Both the position numbers and the translations under genes were made by a program. Below are positions 1-6,694 of a stretch of DNA of 7,996 nucleotides, one piece after another. Position 1 is the first letter of the stretch. Every line of letters starts with the position of its first letter. Below the pieces are notes generated by a model, which was not told where the DNA came from, searched no databases, and saw only the letters and a program-made list of their open reading frames with translations. Where the stretch lies: assembly GCA_044342535.1 (NCBI GenBank), contig JBIIPQ010000196.1, forward strand, positions 1-7,996, read 5' to 3'. The stretch is from UBA4615 sp044342535 (GTDB lineage Bacteria; Pseudomonadota; Gammaproteobacteria; Burkholderiales; Burkholderiaceae_E).

Positions 1-159
1 CTTGCAGAAAGAAGTGGCGACCGCGCCGCTCACTCGCGCGGCATCACGGCACGCGACGCAGCTTCAGCAGCTTGGCGGGCAGCGCCATCCCGGCTGCAGC
101 GCTGGTGCGCTAGCCCGTGGCGCGCGCCCCGGATGGCGCGCTTCTCGGCCGGCAGCGAA

Positions 160-640
160 CGCGTGGCTCGCGTGCCCCGCCTCGCTCGCCCGTCCCCCGG
201 GACGGCGGCCGGGGGTCCAACCCCGGGTGGGTGAGGATCTTCTCGATCGCCGCAGGCTGCAGGATCGCCGCGATGATCTACAGCTCCCCGGCGCCGCAGC
301 TCGTTCAGCGCCGCAGGTCGATGTCGAATGCGCGCTCGAGCAGCCGCGCCCAGCCCAGGTGCGTCGTCCCATCTCGCCACGGCGTCTCGAGCCTGAGCGC
401 CACCTGCCCTGCCGAGTTCACCTGGATGCGCTCGTCCGACAGCGCCGGTCGCGTGATGGATCGGCAGAGCCGCTCCAGCCGCTTGTGATCGTGTGCTTCG
501 ATCCGCACCGAGGCGTGAAGGCCGAACCCATCGATGTCGGCGCACTGCCACTGGCGGGCTGCGGCCCCGCGCGGCATTGCCCCGCTCAGGGTCAGCGGCC
601 TGCGTCCGGCGCGCGGGCTGAAGGCGATGCGATACGTCAT
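160..640 (-). pseudogene. IS91-family (Y2/HUH) transposase, C-terminal relic
   Basis: Read on the minus strand, residues starting MTYRIAFSPRAG and continuing through ADIDGFGLHASVR, LCRSITRPALSDERIQ and TPWRDGTTHL match the C-terminal half of IS91-type rolling-circle transposases (recognised from family memory). The frame then jumps directly to WARLLERAFDIDL, so the stretch that normally lies between (tens of residues) is missing; the junction is near 353-358. After FDIDLRR comes an in-frame TGA (305-307) where the zinc-motif cysteine is expected. The frame resumes TSCGAGEL, meets TAG (278-280) where Gln or Lys is expected, then continues IIAAILQPAAIEKILTHPGLDPRPPSRG. One extra base in the G-run near 190-200 shifts the final GRASEAG into another frame. 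The N-terminal part with the catalytic HUH/Y2 motifs is absent upstream of about 640-680. Non-functional. The left boundary is approximate. Confidence 0.82.
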
Positions 641-680
641 CGCCCCTGCCTGCAGGGGTCGGAGCGTACGCGCCTCCCCT

Positions 681-806
681 ATGAAGTTTTGATCAGCTTT
701 CTTACCGCTAAATCGCCTATCGGTGCTTAATAAGCATTATTCTGTCCGGCCCACTCAGGCTAAAGCCGATTCGTTGCACCATAACGATCATCATGCTTTC
801 TGTTAA
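681..806 (+). promoter_or_regulatory. AT-rich promoter/operator region of hipBA
   Basis: This is the most AT-rich stretch in the window, between the IS91 relic and hipB. It holds overlapping palindromes: TGCTTA-a-TAAGCA (724-736) and AATAA-gca-TTATT (729-741). HipB-type antitoxins are known to repress their own operon by binding short inverted repeats, so this is the natural place for an operator. It does not match the E. coli HipB operator as I remember it. Possible -35 boxes are TTGATC (689-694) and TTGCAC (774-779), but neither has a convincing -10 partner at normal spacing, so I do not fix the promoter. Operator function is inferred. Confidence 0.4.
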
Positions 807-1205
807 GTGTCATCAATCGTATTAAGAGACAGCGTGCTGGACTTCAGCTTTGCAACTGCCGATGAAATCGCCCAGGAATTGGCCCGCCGACTGAAGGCTG
901 CCCGTCTGGCACAGGGGCTTCAGCAGTCGGAGTTGGCGCTGCGGGCCGGCGTGTCTGCGGGCACGGTCAAGGCGTTGGAGAAGAAGGGCCAGAGCACCGT
1001 GGGCTCGATGATTCGCGTGGTGCAGGCGCTAGGGCTGACCCAGGACCTGCAGCGAGCATTCGTGCTGGAGGTCCGCTCGATTGCTCAGATGGAGCAGGCC
1101 CAGCGCGCGCAGCGCCAGCGGGCGCCACGCAAGCCCAGGGCCACGGGTGGCGCCGGTGGCACTGGCGCCCCCAGTGCCGCCAGCGTGCGGAACACCAAGG
1201 CCTGA
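807..1205 (+). CDS. hipB: HipB-like antitoxin, XRE-family HTH regulator
   Basis: Protein of 132 residues. A helix-turn-helix domain of the XRE/Cro type spans about residues 26-82, with helices at QQSELALRAGVS (39-50) and AGTVKALEKKGQ (51-62), followed by SMIRVVQALGL. The tail after residue 95 is rich in Gln, Arg, Pro, Gly and Ala and looks disordered; in HipB proteins the C-terminal tail helps contact the toxin and is a protease target (family knowledge). It ends 3 bp before hipA, so the two are co-transcribed. Expected role: bind and neutralise HipA and repress the operon. Start choice is uncertain. GTG at 807 gives the longest frame but has no visible Shine-Dalgarno. GTG at 834 has AAGAGA at 824-829 and would give VLDFSFATADEI, which fits where such proteins usually begin, so 834 may be the true start. 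Confidence 0.85.
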   Translation: MSSIVLRDSVLDFSFATADEIAQELARRLKAARLAQGLQQSELALRAGVSAGTVKALEKKGQSTVGSMIRVVQALGLTQDLQRAFVLEVRSIAQMEQAQRAQRQRAPRKPRATGGAGGTGAPSAASVRNTKA

Positions 1206-1208
1206 CCC

Positions 1209-2435
1209 ATGAAGAAGATTTCCGTCTGCTACGAAGGCTGGGGAGAGCGTTGGCTGCTGGGCACGCTGGCCGATGATGGTCAGCGTCTGCTCTTCGAGTA
1301 TTCCGCGGAAGCGCTGCATAGAGGGTTGGAGCTGTCGCCCCGGAATCTCGCCCTGCGCGCACTGGCCTATGGCGACTTCCCCGCCCACCAGATGCGCCTG
1401 CCCGGGCTCGTGTCGGATGCTCTGCCCGATGGCTGGGGGCTGCTGTTGATGGACCGGCTGTTTCGCAAGAATGGCCGCGATCCCTCCAGCGTGTCACCGT
1501 TGGACCGGCTGGCGTTCATCAATGGCCGCGCGCTCGGGGCGCTGACCTTCGAGCCCTCGCAGAAGATGGATCTGCCGGCCGAGGACGTGCAGCTGCTGGA
1601 GTGGGCTCAGCAGGCCCGAGTCATCATTGCGGGCAGGGACACTGACGCGCTGCGGGCCCTGGCTGTGATGGGTGGCTCGCCCCATGGTGCGCGTCCCAAA
1701 GTCCTGGTGCACTACAACCCGGCCACTGGCTTCATGAGCACCACCCCGTTCGAGGGCTCCGCGGCATGGCTGGTGAAGTTCCAGGCCCAGGACGAGCACA
1801 AGGAGGTCTGCGCCATCGAGGCGCTGTATGCGGAACTCGCCGGCGCGATCGGCCTCGACATGCCAGCGACCCGCCACTTCGACCTGGACAAGAGGCTTGC
1901 GGGCTTCGGCATCGAGCGCTTCGACGTCGAAGACGGGATGCGCGTGCCGGTGCACACCCTCGCGGGGCTCATGCATGCGAACTTCCGCCTGCCCTCGTCG
2001 GTGGACTACCTCACCTTCCTGCGTGCGACGCGGTTCTTCACCCGCAGCCAGCTCGAGGTCGACAAGGCGTTCGAGCGCGCCGTGTTCAACGTCGTGTTCA
2101 ACAACCGCGACGACCATGCGAAGAACCTCTCCTACCGGATGGGGCGGGACCGCGTCTGGCGGCTCGCGCCGTGCTACGACCTGACGTACTGCGAAGGGCC
2201 GGGTGGCGAGCATCAGATGGATGTCTGTGGCGAAGGCCGCAACATCACGCGCGCAAAAATGCTGGACCTTGCGCGGCAAGGTGGCGTTGATGCCGCGTTC
2301 GCACAGGCTGCGTTGGACCGGGCATTGGCCGTGGCGCAAACCTTTGTCGCGAGCGCGAAGCGCCATGCGATTCGGCCTGCGACGGTGAAGACCCTGCGTG
2401 CGGCCATCGAAGCGAACCAGCGACGCATGGCCTGA
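1209..2435 (+). CDS. hipA: HipA-family serine/threonine kinase toxin
   Basis: Protein of 408 residues, a normal HipA length. The N-terminal subdomain carries LVSDALPDGWG (67-77), the family's L-x-D-x-x-P-D-x-W-G signature. A glycine-rich loop, MGGSPHGARPK, lies at 154-164; in E. coli HipA this loop holds the autophosphorylated serine, so Ser157 is the candidate here. WLVKF supplies the ATP-binding lysine (Lys190). NNRDDHAKN (298-306) is the catalytic loop, with Asp301 aligning to the catalytic base, and PCYDLT (321-326) is the metal-binding DFG-like motif with Asp324. All key residues are present, so the kinase is probably active. Characterised HipA proteins phosphorylate aminoacyl-tRNA synthetases (GltX in E. 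coli) and cause dormancy; the target here cannot be told from sequence. The gene lies 3 bp after hipB, with no strong RBS of its own, which suggests translational coupling. Confidence 0.93.
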   Translation: MKKISVCYEGWGERWLLGTLADDGQRLLFEYSAEALHRGLELSPRNLALRALAYGDFPAHQMRLPGLVSDALPDGWGLLLMDRLFRKNGRDPSSVSPLDRLAFINGRALGALTFEPSQKMDLPAEDVQLLEWAQQARVIIAGRDTDALRALAVMGGSPHGARPKVLVHYNPATGFMSTTPFEGSAAWLVKFQAQDEHKEVCAIEALYAELAGAIGLDMPATRHFDLDKRLAGFGIERFDVEDGMRVPVHTLAGLMHANFRLPSSVDYLTFLRATRFFTRSQLEVDKAFERAVFNVVFNNRDDHAKNLSYRMGRDRVWRLAPCYDLTYCEGPGGEHQMDVCGEGRNITRAKMLDLARQGGVDAAFAQAALDRALAVAQTFVASAKRHAIRPATVKTLRAAIEANQRRMA

Positions 2436-2795
2436 GCATGCTCGACGGTCCAAGGCCGCAGCATCGGGGCTGCTCGCCCCCAAGGCGCGGCGCAACACGC
2501 AGCGCTTGCGGGCTTGTTCCCTTACCTTGGGGCTCACGCGGATCGGAATTTCAAACGCCCTCACACATCGGCCGCGATGGGGTCGGAGATGCCGATGATC
2601 GGGTCTGTCGGTACCGATCCCGGAGCAACCCCAGGGCGGCCCGGGCGCATGTGTGCGGGCGGGGATGAATTCGCGCGTGCCCGGGTGCCCAGCGGGGAGG
2701 CAAGGGCCATCGCTCCGGGGGCGGCGGGGACACCCGGCCCGGGTGATCAGGGCGTCCATTACACTCGCGCGAACGCACTCGAGGAGGAGACCTTC
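2436..2795. other. Gene-free interval between hipA and receptor gene
   Basis: These 360 bp show no convincing gene; open frames here lack an RBS and recognisable domains. Two small hairpins are visible: GGGGC-tgctc-GCCCC at 2466-2480, about 30 bp after the hipA stop and without a T-tract, and CACCCG-gcc-CGGGTG at 2731-2745, about 50 bp before the receptor start. A TACACT box at 2760-2765 could be a -10 element, but I see no matching -35. The left copy of an imperfect direct repeat lies at 2541-2563. Confidence 0.55.
2541..2563 (+). repeat. Imperfect direct repeat, left copy
   Basis: The core GGAATTTCAAACGCC within this 23-bp stretch matches the stretch at 4012-4034 at 19 of 23 positions, in the same orientation, one copy on each side of the receptor gene. 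Read on the minus strand, the two copies translate to AFEIPI and ALEVPI. The function is unknown; it could be a dispersed intergenic repeat, a duplicated regulatory site, or leftover coding sequence. Confidence 0.4.
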
Positions 2796-3761
2796 ATGGA
2801 TCGTCGTTCTTTCCTGCAGGCCGGTTGCGCCGCTGCCGGACTCGCCGCCGCGCCCGTCGTGCGTGCGCAGGCGGCCTTCCCGAATGCCCCGGTCAGGCTG
2901 ATCGTCACCTTTCCCGCGGGCGGGCCGACCGACGTGACCGCGCGCGCGCTGGCCGAGGCCACTTCGAAGCATCTCGGGCAGGCGGTGGTCGTCGAGAACC
3001 GTCCGGGCGCGGCCGGCACGCTCGGCTACGCGGCGCTCGCCACCGCGCGCCCCGATGGCTATACGGTCGCGATGACCCCGGTCACCGGGCTGCGCGTCTC
3101 GCAGATGGAGGCCACCTCCTGGAACCCGCTGCGGGACGTGCAGTACGTGATCGGCCTCACCGGATACGTGTTCGCGGTCGTGGTGAAGGCCGATGCACCG
3201 TGGAAGACCCTGCGCGAGCTCGCCGCGCACATCGCCGCCAACCCGGGCAAGGTCACCTACGGCTCGCACGGTGTCGGCAGCTCGGTGCACATGGCGATGG
3301 AGGAACTGGCCGGCACGCAGAAGTGGTCACTGACGCACGTGCCGTTCAAGGGCAGCGCCGACATGCTGGCAGCGCTGATCGGCGGTCATGTCGATGTCGC
3401 GATGGACTCGACCGGTGCGGTGCCGATGGCCGAAGCCGGGCGCGTGCGCATCCTGGCGACCTTCACCGAGCAGCGCACCGCGGTCTGGCCCGACGCTCCG
3501 ACGCTCAGGGAACTCGGGTACGGGATCGCGGCGACCGGCCCCTACGGCATCGGCGCGCCGGCCGGCACGCCGCCCGCGCTCGTCAGGGTGCTGCACGACG
3601 CCTTCAGGAAGGGGCTCGAGGACCCCGCCCACCTGAAGGCGCTCGAACGCTACAACCAGCCGGTCTGGTACCAGTCTTCCGAGGACTACACGGCCTGGAT
3701 CCGCGCCCAGCACGAGGTTGAGCGCCGGACGCTGGAGCGGCTGGGCCTGCTCAGGAAGTGA
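2796..3761 (+). CDS. TTT-family periplasmic substrate-binding protein (Bug/TctC)
   Basis: Protein of 321 residues, the usual length for this family. ATG 2796 is chosen because GAGGAGG (2781-2787) sits just upstream and because a signal peptide then begins at once: MDRRSFLQAG carries a twin-arginine-like RRSFLQ, a short Ala-rich core follows, and the likely cleavage site is A24-Q25-A26. The mature start FPNAPVRLIVTFPAGGPTDVTARALAE is diagnostic of Bug receptors, followed by VVVENRPGAAGTLG, PDGYT and VTYGSHGVGSS. The product should bind an organic acid or related carboxylated ligand in the periplasm. No TctA/TctB membrane subunits are nearby, as is common for the many orphan Bug proteins in Burkholderiales, so it may share a transporter encoded elsewhere or act as a sensor. 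The ligand cannot be predicted. Its frame stays open past the TGA to 4016. Confidence 0.93.
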   Translation: MDRRSFLQAGCAAAGLAAAPVVRAQAAFPNAPVRLIVTFPAGGPTDVTARALAEATSKHLGQAVVVENRPGAAGTLGYAALATARPDGYTVAMTPVTGLRVSQMEATSWNPLRDVQYVIGLTGYVFAVVVKADAPWKTLRELAAHIAANPGKVTYGSHGVGSSVHMAMEELAGTQKWSLTHVPFKGSADMLAALIGGHVDVAMDSTGAVPMAEAGRVRILATFTEQRTAVWPDAPTLRELGYGIAATGPYGIGAPAGTPPALVRVLHDAFRKGLEDPAHLKALERYNQPVWYQSSEDYTAWIRAQHEVERRTLERLGLLRK

Positions 3762-3762
3762 G

Positions 3763-3777
3763 CGATCCGCGGGATCG
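3763..3777 (+). terminator. Weak hairpin after receptor gene
   Basis: CGATCC-gcg-GGATCG forms a perfect 6-bp stem with a 3-nt loop, starting two bases after the receptor stop codon. There is no following T-run, so intrinsic termination is doubtful; it may serve only as a 3'-end stabilising structure. Confidence 0.25.
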
Positions 3778-3791
3778 GTCGCAACCGCCGG

Positions 3792-4016
3792 ATGCGCACC
3801 GTCAGCACCGCGGTGGCGGCATTCGACGATGTCTTCGGTACCGGCTCGCCGTACATGGGCTCGCTGGTGTGGATCCTGCGGTGTTTCGGCTGGGCAGACC
3901 GGATGCCGTCGGCCCTGGCCTTCGCCTCCGACACGCCCTGTCGCATCCAGCAGGTGACGCTCGAGCACGCGCTGCACCGCGCCCGGCACCGGCGTGACGA
4001 GCTCGGGCGCAGATAG
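3792..4016 (+). CDS. Doubtful small ORF, 74 residues, unknown
   Basis: The frame begins MRTVSTAVAAFDDVFGTGSP and ends HRRDELGRR. Third codon positions are almost all G or C, which supports coding in this frame or in the opposite minus frame that shares the same third positions. There is no Shine-Dalgarno before the ATG, and I do not recognise a domain. It lies in the same frame as the receptor gene, whose frame is open across its stop. It may be a remnant of a larger gene whose other parts were lost, or a chance ORF. Confidence 0.2.
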   Translation: MRTVSTAVAAFDDVFGTGSPYMGSLVWILRCFGWADRMPSALAFASDTPCRIQQVTLEHALHRARHRRDELGRR

Positions 4017-4034
4017 GAACTTCAAGCGCCGTCA
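4012..4034 (+). repeat. Imperfect direct repeat, right copy
   Basis: This is the partner of 2541-2563, with core GGAACTTCAAGCGCC. It overlaps the stop codon of the truncated SDR frame (4022-4024, minus strand), so it sits exactly where that fragment stops being recognisable as coding. Confidence 0.4.
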
Positions 4035-4174
4035 ATAGGCCCGTCAGGGGCAGCAGCCGGACCCCGAGCAGCCGGCCCCTGCGGTACCACCTGTGCGAAC
4101 ACCTCGGCGGTACGGCGGCGGATGCCGCTGGTCGCGCCGGTGACGATGCAGACCTTGTCCTTCAGTCGGGCCAT
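4022..4174 (-). pseudogene. Short-chain dehydrogenase/reductase, N-terminal fragment
   Basis: ATG at 4174 (minus strand) is preceded by GAGGAGG about six bases upstream. The product begins MARLKDKVCIVTGATSGIRR RTAEVFA, the first strand, helix and NAD(P)-binding loop of a classical SDR. After residue 27 the sequence becomes QVVPQGPAARG and a Pro/Ala tail to a TGA at residue 51, whereas a complete SDR is about 250 residues. The Rossmann signature TGxxxGxG is also damaged: the last glycine is Arg19 (CGC where GGC is usual). The substrate fold and the catalytic Ser-Tyr-Lys are absent, so it is non-functional. It was probably cut by a deletion whose endpoint is near 4090. It is divergent from the broken transporter that starts at 4318; the 143 bp between them contain no clear promoter. 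Confidence 0.75.
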
Positions 4175-4317
4175 GGGGGCCTCCTCGCTGCGGGTGGATG
4201 TCGGGCGGCGACGATAGGCAGGCCGTGGCGTGACCGGGGCCGCGACGCCGTTCCGGTTCCGGCCCGCCGCGCCGCCCGCGCGCGGGTCGTGCACCGCGTG
4301 CGGGGAAAATCCGCCCG

Positions 4318-5265
4318 ATGCGCATCGACACGCGCGCGGCCGGCATCGCGGCCGCGGTCGCGTCCGTCCTGATCTGGACCGCCTTCATCGTCGTTGCCCG
4401 CGCAATGGCGCTGAAGTCGCTGACTCCCTGGGACATCGTCGCCCTCCGGATCGCCGGCGCGGCGCTGGTGCTCGTGCCGTGGGGCGTGTGGCTCGTGCGG
4501 CGCCGTCGAGCGCAGGGCCGCGACGACGCCTCCTGGCTTGGCATGTCGCCGCTCGGCGCGCGCGTCACCGGGCCCTGCGGCCTGTTCGGCGGCATCGGCT
4601 AAGCGGTATTCGCCTCCGCGGGCTTCGTGCACGCGCCGGCCGCGCACGGCTCGGCGCTGCTGCCCGGCATGCTGCCGATGTGGACCGCGCTGCTGTCGGT
4701 GCTCGTGCTGCACGAGCGCCTGTCCGCCGCGCGGCTCGGCGCGCTTGCGCTGATCCTCGCCGGCGGCGCGCTGGTCGGCGGGGCCTCGCTGCTCGTCGCT
4801 TTCGACTGCAGCGACGTCTGGAAGGGCGATCTGATGTTCCTGGTCGCGTCGGCGAGCTGGTCGACTTATGCCGTGCTGATGCGCCGCGAGCGGCTCGATC
4901 CGGTCGAGGCGACGATCGCGACCACCGCGTACGCCGCGCTCGCCTAACTGCCTGCCTGGATCGCGCTCGGCGCCGCGGGGTGGATCGAGACCCGCATCGC
5001 GACCGCGCCGCTCGGCGAGATCGCTTTCCGGGCCCTGTGGCAGGGCGTGGGCTCGGTCGTCGTCTCGGGCATCACCTTCGCGACGATGATCCGCGCGTTC
5101 GGCCCGGTGCGCTCGACGATGCTCACCGCGCTGGTGCCCGGCCTGTCGGCCACCGGCGCGGTGATCTTCCTCGGCGAGCCGCTCGGGCTGAACCTGGTCG
5201 CCGGCCTCGCGCTGGTGACGATCGGCATCCTCGTCGGCGTGCGCGCCGCGGCTCGGGGCGGGCCG
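4318..5265 (+). pseudogene. EamA/DMT-family transporter with two in-frame TAA stops
   Basis: From ATG 4318 (GGGGA about ten bases upstream) one frame encodes a ten-helix drug/metabolite transporter of about 316 codons. It opens MRIDTRAAGIAAAVASVLIW and contains two EamA halves, with HGSALLPGMLPMWTALLSVLVLHERL closing the first and TALVPGLSATGAVIFLGEPL the second. TAA interrupts at codon 95 (4600-4602), inside GGIG*AVFASAGF, and again at codon 210 (4945-4947), inside AYAALA*LPAWI. Family members usually have Tyr at both places, so each is explained by one change, TAC or TAT to TAA. There is no frameshift. After GILVGVRAAAR the frame runs on without homology to a TGA at 5541, past the methyltransferase start, so the original stop is also lost. 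The intact protein would sit in the inner membrane and probably export metabolites. As sequenced it should not yield a full protein under the standard code. Confidence 0.88.
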
Positions 5266-5452
5266 CCGGCCGCGGCCGCTGATACGCCCGACTCGAGCAG
5301 CGGTCCGGCGAGCGTCGCGACGCCGGGCGGCACGAAGCAGTCGATCGCCCGGAAGGCGGGTGGCGCGGGCGCTGCGATCCGCTCGCCAGGTACCGCCTGT
5401 GGGGCACACCACGTCCGCGGCGACCACGCGCACGACACCGTCCAAGCCCGTC

Positions 5453-5458
5453 TATACT
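5453..5458 (+). promoter_or_regulatory. Putative -10 box of the methyltransferase gene
   Basis: TATACT is a near-consensus sigma-70 -10 box, 34 bp before the GTG start, in a region otherwise poor in A and T. The stretch 17-18 bp upstream (about 5429-5435) is not a recognisable -35. It lies within the run-on reading frame of the broken transporter. Confidence 0.4.
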
Positions 5459-5492
5459 GTGTTTCCCTGAATCGACAGCGAGAATCCGTATC

Positions 5493-6662
5493 GTGCCATA
5501 CCCTTCGGTGCTCAAGTCGATCGCGCGCAGCATGCCGGTGATGGGCTGGGTCGTCGACGAGCGCGACCGGCTTCGGGGCGAGGTCCAGCGCCTCGCGGAG
5601 CAGCGCGACGCGCTCGGCCAGAGGCTGGCCCGCCTCGAGCAGGAGCACGACGCGCTGCTGCGCCGGTTCGGTGAACTGGAAGTCGATCGCGACTACCGTG
5701 CCAAGCTCGAGCGCGAGATCGAGATTTTCAAGGACTTGGATGTACACGCACTGCCGCCGATCTTCCACTACTGGTCGAACACCCACCTAAGGCCGCTGTT
5801 CGACGAGTGCGGCATCCACGACATCGACGGATTCTTCGCGGAGCACCTGTTCGAGTCGGCCCGGCGTTGCGACGTTCCGGCGCGCTTCGTCAGCATCGGC
5901 TCGGGCAACTGCGACCTCGAGGTGCGGGTTGCGACGCGTCTGCGAGCGATGGGCCTGCAGTCCTTCACCCTCGAGTGCCTCGAGCTCAATCCGCACATGC
6001 TGGCCCGCGGGCGCGAACACGCCGCCGCGGCCGGCGTGACCGACCTCGTCGAGTTCGTCGAGGGCGACTTCAACGCGTGGCGCCCGCACGGCGCCTACTC
6101 CGCCGCGATGGCGAGTCACTCGTTGCACCACGTCGTCAATCTCGAGGGCCTGTTCGACGGGATCAAGGCCTCGCTGCCCGAAGGCGGGCGATTCGTCGTC
6201 TCCGACATCATCGGCCGCAACGGCCATCAGCGGTGGCCCGAGGCCCTCGAACGGGTGCAGGCGCTCTGGCGCGAGTTGCCGGAGCGCTGCCGCTACAACG
6301 TCCTATTGAGTCGGCACGAGCCCGAGTACGTGAACCACGACTGTTCCACCGAAGGCTTCGAGGGCATCCGCGCGCAGGACATCCTGCCGCTGCTCGTCGA
6401 GCGGTTCGACTTCCCGTTGTTCGTCGCGTTCGCCAACGTGATCGCGCCGTTCGTCGATCGTGCGTTCGGGCACCACTTCGATCCGCAGTCGGCGTCCGAC
6501 CGTGCGTTCATCGACCGCGTCCACGCGATCGACGAGGAGGGCTTCCAGTCGGGCGCGCTGAAGCCGGGGCAGATCATCGCCGTGATGAGCCCGTCTCCGG
6601 TCGCGACGCACCGGGTCGCGCGGGGCCTCACCCCGCAGCGTTCGATCCGGCGGCCCGACTGA
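5493..6662 (+). CDS. Class I SAM-dependent methyltransferase with N-terminal coiled coil
   Basis: Protein of 389 residues. Residues about 22-80 are a heptad-like, charged coiled coil (ERDRLRGEVQRLAEQRDALG and onward). HYWSNTHLRPLF (92-103) leads into the methyltransferase domain. Motif I is FVSIGSGNCDLE (132-143), the SAM-binding glycine loop. LECLELNPHML (160-170) holds the acidic residue for the SAM ribose, VEFVEGDFNAW (186-196) is the adenine-side motif, and SHSLHHVVNLEGLFDGIKASLPEGGRF (208-233) is the conserved post-II/III region. Residues 235-389 hold a C-terminal part I do not recognise. The substrate is unknown; similar coiled-coil methyltransferases occur in surface-polysaccharide clusters, but no glycosyltransferase is visible here. 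The GTG start has only a weak GCGAGA upstream; an ATG at 5532 is a poorer alternative. The gene appears intact and independently transcribed from the -10 at 5453. Confidence 0.85.
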   Translation: MPYPSVLKSIARSMPVMGWVVDERDRLRGEVQRLAEQRDALGQRLARLEQEHDALLRRFGELEVDRDYRAKLEREIEIFKDLDVHALPPIFHYWSNTHLRPLFDECGIHDIDGFFAEHLFESARRCDVPARFVSIGSGNCDLEVRVATRLRAMGLQSFTLECLELNPHMLARGREHAAAAGVTDLVEFVEGDFNAWRPHGAYSAAMASHSLHHVVNLEGLFDGIKASLPEGGRFVVSDIIGRNGHQRWPEALERVQALWRELPERCRYNVLLSRHEPEYVNHDCSTEGFEGIRAQDILPLLVERFDFPLFVAFANVIAPFVDRAFGHHFDPQSASDRAFIDRVHAIDEEGFQSGALKPGQIIAVMSPSPVATHRVARGLTPQRSIRRPD

Positions 6663-6680
6663 CGCGGCAGTCGAGCCGCG
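6663..6680 (+). terminator. Hairpin directly after the methyltransferase stop
   Basis: CGCGGC-agtcga-GCCGCG forms a 6-bp GC-rich stem immediately after the stop codon. It is followed by only short T runs (CTTGTATGTT), so it is a weak intrinsic terminator candidate at best. Confidence 0.35.
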
Positions 6681-6694
6681 CGCCGCTTGTATGT

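Noticed and set aside
305..307. TGA in the IS91 zinc motif read as selenocysteine or recoded cysteine
   Set aside because: The same frame also has a TAG, an internal deletion and a frameshift, so it is simply decayed.
2..730. Long plus-strand open frame of 242 codons at the left end
   Set aside because: It is the antisense of the IS91 relic; the residues are Arg/Pro-rich without any domain, and the minus strand gives clear family matches.
2466..2480. GGGGC-tgctc-GCCCC as a hipA terminator
   Set aside because: The 5-bp stem has no T-tract; kept only as a note within the gene-free interval.
1494..3290. 598-codon minus-strand open frame across hipA and the receptor gene
   Set aside because: It is antisense to two well-supported genes and has low-complexity His/Arg-rich composition; an artefact of high GC.
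4012..4024. ATAGGAACTTC resembles one arm of an FRT site
   Set aside because: Only one 11-base arm is present, with no spacer or second arm, and the surrounding DNA is natural; most likely chance.
4050..4100. QVVPQGPAA in the SDR tail resembles a VVPQGP phrase in IS91 transposases
   Set aside because: The match is too short, the flanking residues do not continue the similarity, and low-complexity GC-rich codons make it easy by chance.
4162..5445. 427-codon minus-strand open frame opposite the transporter
   Set aside because: Arg/Asp/Gln-rich shadow of the EamA transporter with no domain of its own.
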